Assembly: GCA_039105265.1 (NCBI GenBank)
Contig: JAPFFF010000036.1
Location: forward strand, 620,001 to 684,000
Direction of reading: 5' to 3'
From: Tritrichomonas musculus
Taxonomy: Eukaryota > Parabasalia > Tritrichomonadida > Tritrichomonadidae
Length of the DNA: 64,000 nucleotides
The translations under genes were made by a program, and so were the position numbers. Below, in pieces: positions 21,575-31,117 of this stretch; within the stretch, counting starts at the first letter, position 1, and each line of letters opens with the position of its first letter. Below the pieces are notes generated by a model that worked only from the letters and a program-made list of their open reading frames with translations, was not told the origin of the DNA and did not search any database.

Positions 21575-22094
21575 AAAAAAAAAAAAAAAAAAAATACTCT
21601 AACAGCCAAATAAGCATTGAATTTGGCATGATCAAATAAAAATTGAACTTGAGTTTCAACTATCTTTCAAAAAGTTTTTTTTTTATTTAATATTCAATCT
21701 TTTTTTTTTTTTTTTTAACTAACAAGCTTAGACTTGAAATGTTTTTATTGGTGTCAAGATCATTTCTGCTATTTCTTAAAGATGCAACTGAATTTAAAAA
21801 TGATTGAATTTTTCATCGATATTATCTGAGGAGTTTTATTCTAGCTATTTTCATAGTTTGGATCAATTTTGAACATAATAAAGGCTAACTTAATTTTATT
21901 TTGCTGTTTTATACGTTAAATTTTCTTAAACACTCCCTTTTATCGAATTCAATTACATTTTGAAAAGAAAACTTCATTTTAAAGTTTCAAAATTTTATTT
22001 ATTTCTGATTACTTTGTATCTTTTTTACTAGTTCACTAGTGAAACTAAAGTTGACTTCATTTTTCCGGGTAAAAATATCATATCATTTCAATAG
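21575..22094. other. Intergenic DNA with upstream region of the 155-aa gene
   Basis: AT-rich. A perfect palindrome TTCACTAGTGAA lies at 22032-22043, about 50 bp before the next ATG, and TCATATCATTTCAATAG precedes that ATG, giving initiator-like TCAT sites. Confidence 0.45.
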
Positions 22095-22562
22095 ATGAGT
22101 GAGCTAATAAATGCACTCTTAAGCGGAAACACAGTTGGCGTTGAAGACTATATTAACGACACGTGGGAATTCTTGAAGCCTTTGGGTGAAGAAACTGGTG
22201 GAAATGAAGGTTTCAAGTACATGGGAATATTATGGGGAACACTAGTGCATTTTTCTGAAACATACGACTTCAAGTTCCATAATGAAGATGGAGAAGAGTA
22301 TCCTTACATTGAAATGACGCCAAAGAATAAAACATTGATTTCATCTTCCGTCATTATAATGATTGCAGTTAAGCAAAATGACGAAACCCTCGTCAATGCA
22401 TCAAAAAGAGCTATCGATGAAATCAAAAAGAGAAAAATTTTTCAAAATATGATTAATGATGGCTTTATGCCATGTAACATAAAATTATATGGTCTTGGAT
22501 GCTTTATAAAAGATTGTGCGGTTCGATGTGAAACAGCATATCAATTTATTCGTCCTTGTTGA
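22095..22562 (+). CDS. Conserved-looking 155-aa protein of unknown function
   Basis: The frame from the ATG at 22095 to TGA is intact and has normal, non-AT-driven residue usage, including Trp, Gly, Cys and Pro. The protein looks soluble and mostly helical, with an acidic N-terminal half (INDTWEFLKPLGEETGGNEG) and a C-terminal half with four cysteines (MPCNIKLYGLGCFIKDC, AVRCETAYQFIRPC). No signal peptide or membrane segment is seen. The initiator-like TCATTTCAATAG directly before the ATG supports expression. I do not recognise the family. The paired cysteines might bind metal or form disulphides, but this is only a guess. Confidence 0.7.
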   Translation: MSELINALLSGNTVGVEDYINDTWEFLKPLGEETGGNEGFKYMGILWGTLVHFSETYDFKFHNEDGEEYPYIEMTPKNKTLISSSVIIMIAVKQNDETLVNASKRAIDEIKKRKIFQNMINDGFMPCNIKLYGLGCFIKDCAVRCETAYQFIRPC

Positions 22563-23456
22563 TATTTAAATAATATTTTGATCTTTTGAAAAAGTTTTAA
22601 ATTTAAGTGCTAAAATGGTCGTTTAGTTTCGATCATGAATTTACTAATAAAATTAAAAGTTGCTGATATAAAATGATTTTTTATTTATAATATGCGGATA
22701 AAAATCATAAAACTTTGTTTGATTAATCATTAAACTAATTACAAAAGTATTGGGAAAAGATTTGTTTCAAATCTTATTTAGTTCCATCATTTGTACTTGC
22801 TAGTATACCAACAAATATAAATATATAATTTTCTACAATGATATAATTTTTACAGCTATTTTTGTTTTAATCTCATTATTTTATTAAACTTGAAAAATGA
22901 AGTAATTGAATCATCATTTTTTTCATTACAAAAAAATTTCCAAATTATGAATGAAAAGCTTTACAAGCATATCAATTAGTTTTATTTACAACAAGATAAT
23001 CAATTAAATTCATTTGATTATGTATTTCTTAATACATGAAATTACCTGATGATTCATCAGTGATGAAAATCATCCAATTTACACATATATTTAATTTACT
23101 TTATTTTAAAAAAAAAACAAAAAAAAACCTTTCCTCATCTTTTTCAATTGTTTTAATCGATTTTTGAATGAAAAAAGTTTCAAACTTTTTCAGAGTTTGA
23201 AAATTTTATACCAAAATTGGTTTTATCTTTTAATTTAATATTTATTTTTCATATTATATCCAAAATATAACTAATTTTATAATTTATAATTTTTAAAATA
23301 AAATATATAAATAAAATTATATTATAAAACCAGAAAAAATAAAGAACATTTTAAAAAGAGACGTTAGAATAAAATAAAAAAAATACACGTTTAAAATTTT
23401 ATTTTGAATTTTTGAGGAAAATTTTGAATGGCTCTATTGGAAATTATTTTTATTTA
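22563..23456. other. 0.9-kb AT-rich intergenic DNA
   Basis: No gene, RNA or repeat is visible beyond homopolymer runs. It includes the upstream region of the polo-like kinase gene, where I see no clear TCAYW initiator near the ATG. Confidence 0.5.
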
Positions 23457-25043
23457 ATGTCTCTACAAATATATATCCCTTCAAAAATTATTCATACAAA
23501 TGAAAACGGAACAAATGAGGTATACTTGTTAAACGAGAAAATAGGCCAAGGAGGATTTTCAGTTGTACATCGAGTGACAGATCAAAGAACAAATCAATCA
23601 TATGCAATGAAAGTCATACCAAAAGAACGATATTCAAGTTCAAATAACCAAAATATTTTAGATAAATTAAAAAGAGAAATACAAATACAAAAGAAACTTA
23701 ATCATCCGAATATCGTTAAATTAAAATCATCATTTTCAGATGATCACAATCAGTACATGATTCTCGAATATTGCCCAGGCAAATCCATTTTCGATTACCT
23801 TAAAAAAACTTCGAAAGAATATTTAACCGAATCCCAAACTAAAAAAATACTAAAAGACGTCCTTGAAGGCCTTCTTTACCTTCATAACCACAAAATAATT
23901 CATCAAGATCTCAAATTGGAAAATTTTCTCATCGCATCAGATTGGAAAGTGAAAATTGGAGATTTCGGTGTTTCAACGGTTCTCAAAAATTTTGATGACA
24001 AAAATTTCTCATTATGCGGTACTGCAAATTACATGAGTCCTGAACTTCTCGAAAAAGAAAACAAAGGCCACGGATTTGAAGTTGATATATGGACAATTGG
24101 CGTATCCACTTTTCTATTGTTAACTGGTCAGTATCCATTTAGCGGTTTTGAAGATGACTTTATCTATGAAAAAGTTAAAAATTGTGATTATTGTTTCCCT
24201 CCAAACATCCCACTTTCAGAAGAAGCGAAAAGTTTTATTCAATCAATTTTTGTGATTGATTCAAAGCAAAGGCCAAAAGTAATTGACCTTCTCAAGCATC
24301 CATTTCTAGCTGGAAATGATATACCTGCAGAAGCAAATAACAGTAGCCTGTACAGACCAAGTTCAATTGAATTTTCAGAGCCTCTCAAAAAGTTCAGCAT
24401 TCAAAAAGTTTCACCTGGAAAAGAAAATGCACAATTGAACGATTCAAATGTTGATTTCAAAAAGAATTTCATCATTCCAGATTATTTCGTAATTAAGCAT
24501 TTGTTCTATTACGAAGATTTGGGCTATTTATTGGGCGATGGAACGGTTGGAGTTTGCTTTAGTGATCATTCAAGGATTGTCATTGATCCCAATGAAAAAT
24601 TTGTCCAATATTACCAAAATTATAATTCAAAAGAAGAAGTATTTAGACTTGGTGATCAGCTTTCTTTATATCAAAGAAACGTACTTAAAAAGAAAATTTC
24701 AATTGTTCTGAAATTTTCAAAAGAATTCAAAAAATTCGGTTTTTCTTATAATTTGAATAATGCTGATTATGACCCTGGAATTCCACTTCATCACGTTAAG
24801 TTGTACGTGGCAAAGAACGATTCTATTCTTTTCAAATTGAACAACAGAAATATTCAGATGAACTGCAGCGATCATAAAAAATTGATCGTCTTTTGCAATT
24901 CTAAGAAAATGTGCCTTGTTAACTATCTTAAGGAAAGATGCTGCTTGCTGAACATAAGCGACGTTGCCAAGAATAGATATTCTGAAGAATACCAAAAATT
25001 GAAAGAATCAAAAGAACTGGTTTCTTCATTTTCTCATGTTTAA
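23457..25043 (+). CDS. Polo-like protein kinase with degenerate polo boxes
   Basis: A 528-aa Ser/Thr kinase; ATG at 23457, since the frame further upstream begins with TTG. The kinase domain (about residues 23-282) has the Gly loop GQGGFSVV, the ATP-site Lys in YAMKVI, DFG in GDFGVS and a PLK-style activation loop SLCGTANYMSPELL. The catalytic loop reads IIHQDLKLENF, with Gln replacing the Arg of HRD. After a linker, polo box 1 (VIKHLFYYEDLGYLLGDGTVGV) and polo box 2 (NRNIQMNCSDHKKLIVF) are recognisable. The His and Lys of the PLK1 phosphopeptide pincer (DHTK in PLK1) are kept as DHKK. The PLK1 Trp in the first box is replaced by His. The likely role is in mitosis or basal-body/flagellar control, from family knowledge. 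Confidence 0.88.
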   Translation: MSLQIYIPSKIIHTNENGTNEVYLLNEKIGQGGFSVVHRVTDQRTNQSYAMKVIPKERYSSSNNQNILDKLKREIQIQKKLNHPNIVKLKSSFSDDHNQYMILEYCPGKSIFDYLKKTSKEYLTESQTKKILKDVLEGLLYLHNHKIIHQDLKLENFLIASDWKVKIGDFGVSTVLKNFDDKNFSLCGTANYMSPELLEKENKGHGFEVDIWTIGVSTFLLLTGQYPFSGFEDDFIYEKVKNCDYCFPPNIPLSEEAKSFIQSIFVIDSKQRPKVIDLLKHPFLAGNDIPAEANNSSLYRPSSIEFSEPLKKFSIQKVSPGKENAQLNDSNVDFKKNFIIPDYFVIKHLFYYEDLGYLLGDGTVGVCFSDHSRIVIDPNEKFVQYYQNYNSKEEVFRLGDQLSLYQRNVLKKKISIVLKFSKEFKKFGFSYNLNNADYDPGIPLHHVKLYVAKNDSILFKLNNRNIQMNCSDHKKLIVFCNSKKMCLVNYLKERCCLLNISDVAKNRYSEEYQKLKESKELVSSFSHV

Positions 25044-25534
25044 AGTTTTAGAGGGAAATTATTTTGATATATATATATAGTACTATGAATAAAAACATTC
25101 TATCTTATTTTTTTTTTTATTGAAAATTGTTTAAACTTGATTTCAATTAAAATATCATTAGTCATAATTATCACCATAATTATATAAAAAAACATCAATA
25201 AATAATAGAGATATGCTCATCTACTCTGGAGTTCTTGTATGGAATTAAATTCTCTACTGGAAGATGAAAAAATCCTGAAAATTCACAACTCTTCAATAAA
25301 GAGTGAAATAAAATTGGTTGTGCTAGCACAATCTTTTACACATATTGTTATATCAAAAGTTGTATGTTTTTTAAATATATATTTTTTAAAAGCAATTTGT
25401 TAAGGAAGATATTTATCCTTTTTTATAAAAAAAAAAAAATTGAGAATATATCTCTACAGTTTTATTCAAATTTAAAAAATTTCCTTATTCCCTCTCAAAA
25501 TACATTTACTTTTTTGCAAAACAAAACAAAAAAC
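25044..25534. other. AT-rich intergenic DNA
   Basis: No gene is seen. A small inverted pair (ACTCTTCAATAAAGAGTG) lies near 25290. Confidence 0.45.
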
Positions 25535-26121
25535 ATGAGCAACCAAGAATTTTTGGAAGCATCAGAGACAGGAGATCTGGAAGCAGTTCAGCGACTTCTT
25601 AAAAGTAACGAAATAGACATCAACATCGTTACTTAGCAAAGACGGACACGTCCGCATCAGCGACTTCGGCCTTGCCAAGGAAGAAAGCCTCGAAGTATCG
25701 CAAACAAAGGGCGTCGGAACTCTCCGCTTCATGGAACTTTTCGCTCAGGACGAAGGAGACGACAGCGCGCACTACACGAACAAGGTCGACGTTTACTCAT
25801 TCGACATCACATCTCATCTACATCGTCGCTGGCAGCTGCCCAAAGTTCAACACGAGAAATGTAGTTTTGGGCATCCTTCCTGAGCTGCCAGACTCGATTG
25901 TTGATTGGGTCCGTGAACTGATTGTCAGATGCCCGTCTCTTGATGCAGAAAACCGTCCGTCATTCAATTCAATCTTTGAAATCCTGAAGGAACACAACTA
26001 CGACCTGCTTAATGAAAGCAAAGGCACAAATCTTACGAGAAAGCAGAAAAGCATAAAGAAAGAAATTGATGCACGGGTACTGAACAGAAAAGCCTACGAA
26101 TTCCAGCACCATAATGACTGA
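25535..26121 (+). pseudogene. Chimeric relic: ankyrin-protein start joined to TKL kinase C-lobe
   Basis: The ATG at 25535 opens a typical ankyrin-repeat start (MSNQEFLEASETGDLEAVQR) that stops after 33 codons at 25634. Directly after, another frame encodes the end of a protein kinase: LSKDGHVRISDFGLAKEE with DFG, then GVGTLRF in place of the usual APE region. NKVDVYSF follows, and after a frame change YIVAGSCPKF and CPSLDAENRPSFNSIFEIL, the usual TKL-kinase end. The kinase N-lobe and catalytic loop are missing. The kinase part (25640-25960) is strikingly GC-rich beside neighbouring DNA. An internal deletion of an ankyrin-kinase gene, or a junction of two genes, would explain it. Confidence 0.75.
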
Positions 26122-26606
26122 TGTCATCCATCTTTAAACAATAACTAAATATTTTTTTTTAGAAGCATAAACATCTAATTATTGCTTTTTATCTTTGAAG
26201 ATTTTGAATTTATCAAAAAACAGAGAAGTCTCAATTAAAAAACTTTTTGAATACTAGCCTTCTAAAAAAGCACCCAATAAACATTCAATTTCAAAATTTT
26301 GAATAAAATAAAAAATATTATAATTAATTTATATGATCTTGCCATTTTTGAAGCCTGATACAATGAACTGGATTTTTGTACCAAAAATTGGTAATTGGTG
26401 AAAACCCAGATATAATGAACAAAACATAAATCAGATTTTTAAGATAATGAACAAGTTTTTTTTTGCAAGCAACAAAGCACTTTCTATTTCCAACCTTTGT
26501 TAATTATTCAAAAAAATTAAATATTTTTAAATATATCTGAAAAACTTTTTTCTTTCCAAAAATAGTTATTTGAAAAAATATTCTTTTTACTTAAAAAGAT
26601 TTCTTT
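26122..26606. other. Intergenic DNA
   Basis: AT-rich. TAATGAAC-like phrases recur at about 26360, 26413 and 26443, perhaps an old degenerate tandem repeat. No gene is seen. Confidence 0.4.
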
Positions 26607-27258
26607 TTATAATGAATTTGGATTATCAGATCCAGAAGTATCTTCATCATTCATATCATCTGAATTTCCAATTTCACGAGAAGAAAATATAATAAACCAG
26701 CTCATGATGACTGAAATCACACCACCGACAATTCCAGAACCGATCATGAGTTTTGGCTCGAAATCCCAGAGATTTCCCAAACCTAAGCCAACGATGACAT
26801 TGACTGCAATTTGAATAACGTTGAATGAGTTCAAGATAGCGAGATGAGAACCAAGGATATTTTTTTGAACACGTAAGGAAACAATGGCTCCACGAACGGT
26901 ACCAGTTACAGCCATTGGGATTCCGAGTAACAGTATCCAAACGATTCATGCAAGCATACTTGTCTTTAATGAACATGATGATGATCAAGCCGACTGAAAA
27001 CAAGATCGCTGCAATGAAGAGTGAAAGCTTATAACCTAACTTTTTAACATTGAGAGTGTTAACCCAGCTGTATGCAAAGCTCCCGATATGATAAACTAAG
27101 TTTACAGTGAAGAAAAATGACAGTCCTTCTTGATATCTGTCCTTTTGTGGTGATGGTTCGATTGTGTTTTCTCCACCATGAAGACATTTGGCGAAAAATA
27201 CTGATTCACAGAATCCTTTTTCGTAGTTCATGACACTGTTTGCCATGAAAAATACATC
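26607..27258 (-). pseudogene. MFS transporter C-terminal half, frameshifted remnant
   Basis: Two overlapping minus-strand frames together show the C-terminal part of a major facilitator transporter. The first (from about 27258, open upstream of the ATG at 27246) has VFFMANSVMNYEKGF and helices VNLVYHIGSFAYSW and LSLFIAAILFSVGLIIIMF. The second, after a frame change near 26900-26940, has MAVTGTVRGAIVSLRVQ, NVIQIAVNVIVGLGLG and MIGSGIVGGVISVIMSWF, then an acidic Ser/Asp tail. The N-terminal half is absent and a 13-bp tandem repeat lies at the broken edge. It is not obviously the same subfamily as the GPH gene at 14801-16297. Confidence 0.7.
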
Positions 27259-27261
27259 GGC

Positions 27262-27300
27262 AATTGAGAATCATAATTGAGATTCATAATTGAGAATCAG
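27262..27300. repeat. 13-bp tandem repeat, three copies
   Basis: AATTGAGAATCAT, AATTGAGATTCAT and AATTGAGAATCAG stand in a row at the truncated 5' edge of the transporter remnant. Confidence 0.8.
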
Positions 27301-27533
27301 TAAATAAGTTTATGAGTTGAGTTCAATGAGTATTATTTTGATTTTAAAAAAAATGATTTTTTTAAAAAAGTTTAGTATCACAAAAAGTGTCTCATTTTTT
27401 TTTATGTTTGGATTTTCTTTCCATCATACAGTATTTTTTTTAATCCAATACGAAAATAAAAGAATGAAAATATATTATTATATTTACAAAAAATTTTATT
27501 AAAATAATTTTTCTTCAGAGACCATTAATTTAA

Positions 27534-28196
27534 TCAATTTCTTCCAATTCTTTCTAAATTATCATTTTGCAATTCGCGAGCATGCTTATAAGTTTTTGTA
27601 ATTGAATCATATAATTGTGGGTTTGGTTGTGTTGTTGAAGGGGATCCGATTGATGTATATCCTTTGCTATACAGTTCGCAAACTGGAATTTTTACTTTAT
27701 CAATATAAGACCAAACATCTTTATAATCCCAATTAAGTAATGGTAAAATTCGCATTGCTTTTGGGTATCCATTTGAGGTTGGTTCAAAAATATGCGAATT
27801 CTTTCCTTCGGGATCTGATTTCCTAACTCCAAGAAAAATACCTTTGATACTATATTTATCAATAATTTTAGAGAGACCGTATTTAAGTGATGAGGTTTCA
27901 ATGATTTGAAAGTCATGCTTCCAATAATCTTTAACATCGTTAATATATTTGTTCATTTCAGGATATTCATCGCTAGATTGAAGGAAAAATGACTTTAAAG
28001 GATATTTCTGTCCCACTTTTGTTCCCGTGTGATATTTATAAACTAGATCAAGAAGAACTGTTGAATCTTTTCCTCCATTAAAGAAAATGCAATTATTTTG
28101 TTGATACTTTGCATATGCAAGATTAATAATTCGCAATGATTCTTCAATTTTCTTATTGAGTGGTGGGGAAAAACTAGATATAAATGTAGAAAACAT
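27534..28196 (-). CDS. FAD1: FAD synthase (FMN adenylyltransferase), PAPS-reductase fold
   Basis: A 220-aa soluble enzyme that would join AMP from ATP to FMN to give FAD. The PP-loop-like motif FNGGKDSTVLLDL (residues 39-51) binds ATP phosphates. GVRKSDPEG, the RILPLLNWDYKDVWSYI block and YSKGYTSIGS follow in the order of eukaryotic FAD1/FLAD1 C-terminal domains, and it ends ERIGRN. The length suits a stand-alone synthase without the molybdopterin-binding domain of FLAD1. A TTCATTATACAATT initiator-like site lies about 30 nt before the ATG. It supplies FAD to flavoenzymes; the cell probably gets riboflavin or FMN from outside. Gene symbol by similarity to yeast FAD1. Confidence 0.9.
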   Translation of the reverse strand: MFSTFISSFSPPLNKKIEESLRIINLAYAKYQQNNCIFFNGGKDSTVLLDLVYKYHTGTKVGQKYPLKSFFLQSSDEYPEMNKYINDVKDYWKHDFQIIETSSLKYGLSKIIDKYSIKGIFLGVRKSDPEGKNSHIFEPTSNGYPKAMRILPLLNWDYKDVWSYIDKVKIPVCELYSKGYTSIGSPSTTQPNPQLYDSITKTYKHARELQNDNLERIGRN

Positions 28197-31117
28197 TATT
28201 CTGAGTCTTGGTAATTGTATAATGAATAGAAATTTGCTTTTTTTTCAATAATATTTTTGTATGATATCAACTAACAAATTTTTATATCGTTTAATTGTTA
28301 TCAATTGTTTTATCTTCATTTAAAAAACGTATAAAATATTTTATAAATTCTAATATATTTTTATATACTTTTATAAATTTATATTTTTATAATATAATAT
28401 TATTAACTGAAATATATTAAGATATTAATTTTTTTTTATAAATTTTTTTGTAAGAATATTCAATTTTTAAAATAATCAATTCAAAATTTCAACCACCAAA
28501 TTTAAATAAAGTCATCACCAAAATGTGTGAAAACGTAAATAACACTCATTTTTTAAAATTATTTGTTAAATAATAAATAATAAATAAATAATTAAAATAT
28601 ATTTATTCTAAAATAAACCAATATAATAAATTATTACTTGAGATATTGTAATTTTTTATTTGTAATTTTTTTTTAGTTTTTTGAAGACCATATTAAGGTT
28701 GAACAAAAGCAGTATATTTTATCATATTATAATATAATAAAATATATGATGATAAAAAATTTATTTACTAAATATAATGGTAAAATTGACGTATGATATA
28801 AAAATAAACTAATTTTTCTTTTTGAATGAAAATTTTACAATTTGATAAGTTTAGAAAAAAAATGATGTTTTGTATAAATATTATAGCAAATATGAGGAAA
28901 ATCCAATTTAAAATATAAGATATATTTTTTAGTTAATTTATTAAATTGAATTTATTTTTTATGAAATATTTGAATCATCAGAAAATTGAGATCAATTCTA
29001 TGAAATTATTATATGCTTCAGAATATTGAGCATTTTTTTAAGAAATAATTGTGAGATTGTAAGATATAAACAATTGTAAAATTGTGAGAAAATAAAGATT
29101 TCTGAAAAGTAAAAATATGTAAAGTATTCAAAGAAAAAATCTATCCAAAATAAAGTCCCCAGCGTCGGAATTTTTGATTTTTTAAAATAAATCTTTTTAA
29201 AATCAAAAAATATGGCCAATTTTTCAAATTTTAACTCAGGTTGAAAAGATTAGCTGAGTGATTATTTATGAAATTATCTCTACTTTTAGCAAGATATACA
29301 ATAATTTAAATATATTATATAATGATATTATTAATTTTATGAATATTTAATAAAAAAAATTAAAATTTATAATGATATATTTCGCAAAATATGTATTTTC
29401 GTTGTCACTTTTTGAATACTACAAAATTGAATGAATACCTTAATAAGGCCTTTTTTTGATAAAATATCTTAAATTATTAAGGATATATTTAGGTAATTAT
29501 AAATTGTGTAGAATTTATATAGAATAAATATTGTAAAATTACAATTAAATTTAGCTTGATCCAATAGATATGCCTTTTTTCACCCATTTTTAGGAGGACT
29601 TTATTTGGAACGTCTGATTTTGATTGATATCTAATTTTAAGTTTGAATAAGGAAGTAAAAATCGAAATGTACTTTAACATTTTAAAATGCTGATAGATAG
29701 AATTATAAAATTATAAAAAAGAAACAATTTATCAGCAAATTAGATAATGTACTCATAACGAGTAAAGGCCTTGTGTGAGTAACATGAGTACCTAATTCAC
29801 ACGTTATCTTGGGTGACCTACTAGCATTCTCTGGACAACTAAGATAAATATTAAGGTTCTACACAGAAGATTAATCTTCTGAATTAAAAGAACAATAAAA
29901 ATATTCAATTAATTGAGGAGAAACGAGTATAAATTGCATAAAAAAAACTAGGTGATCATCAATTAAATGGATCTTATTCGTCCAGTGCTACACTTTACCC
30001 CTATATTTAGTTTCTCTTTGAGGTGATCAACTTAATATCCTTAGATTTAGTCAAAATATCTTTGTCAAACAGCAGTTGAAGCCATTTTGCTAAATTAATA
30101 CCTATGCAACGATGAAAATGACTTTCAACATTTCGCTGCAAGATGGGAACGGTTCGAATATTGCGTAGCTGTTTCCTTATCTCTTCCAATGAAGTCGCAG
30201 CATTAGATAAATAACTTTTGTAGTAAGTTAAATGTGCCTCCTCTTGGCCTTAGTTTCTTGCATCACTGAGAAAAAACTAATAGTTCTTTTTTGTTTTTCC
30301 ATATGGGAATGGACACCCTAATAAGGTTTGATATTCACGCCTAGAATCATTTCAAAAATCTGAGAAATAGTCAAAATTGAAAAAAAAAAAAAAAAAAAAA
30401 GATTTCCATTTATGATGTTTTAGGATTTCACCCTTTTTATAAACAAATTTTCTTTTTTTAAGTAATTCTTGATTCTTTATGATCTGATTTTTGACATATT
30501 ATCTACAGTATGTTGAATCATCTTGGACCGCCTGAAAATTTTGTATGAGGCTAATGAAAATTAAAATAAATTCTTTGAAAATTTTTATTTGTCTTTTTAT
30601 CTCTTTTTTATTACATTGAAAATCTTTTGAGTATAAAAAAGAGATAAAATATAATTTTTTCAATAAGAATTTTTGAGAAGGTTATTTTTTTTCTGATTAT
30701 TTATTTTTATCCAGAAATATAAAATATATAATAAAGTAAAATATTATTATACAGCTTAATAAAATATTATATATCATGTTTTAGTGATTTGATATATATT
30801 GTTTTAAATATTATTTGAAGAAAAATATATTTTTATTTATTTATTTATAATATGATTATTTATTTTTTTATCTACAACTATCACATTAAATAATATAAAA
30901 AATATAATTATTATATATTATATATGATTAATTTTAGTATTAAAATATATTTTTATTTTGTAAATATGAACAAACTAAAAATAAAGATGAACTTGGATAA
31001 ATATTATATTCAATGATATTACCAACGTTACAGAAAAAGTTACCGTTGATATCATATATTGAATTTTGAAATATTTGAATACTTTGATTATTTCACTATT
31101 TATTAAATCATTCCAGT
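28197..31117. other. 2.9-kb AT-rich intergenic DNA with degraded pieces
   Basis: Mostly A/T runs. A perfect 16-bp palindrome AGAAGATTAATCTTCT lies at 29864-29879. The stretch at 29750-30320 is less AT-rich and holds a coding-like minus-strand remnant. Possible initiator TCACT/TCATT sites lie 15-35 nt before the 31118 ATG. Confidence 0.5.
30007..30243 (-). pseudogene. Unidentified gene fragment
   Basis: An ATG-less open stretch encodes a balanced, helical sequence (EEAHLTYYKSYLSNAATSLE, then QLRNIRTVPILQRNVESHF and INLAKWLQLLFDKDIL) that ends at a stop at 30007. Residue use (Trp, His, Cys, Arg) is unlike chance frames here. No family is recognised, and the upstream sequence is out of frame. 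It is likely the 3' relic of a lost gene. Confidence 0.35.

Noticed and set aside
22032-22043. TTCACTAGTGAA palindrome as a proven operator
   Set aside because: A 12-bp palindrome in one place is weak evidence. I mention it only as context of the 155-aa gene.
29864-29879. AGAAGATTAATCTTCT palindrome as a transposon end
   Set aside because: No partner repeat or target duplication was found.
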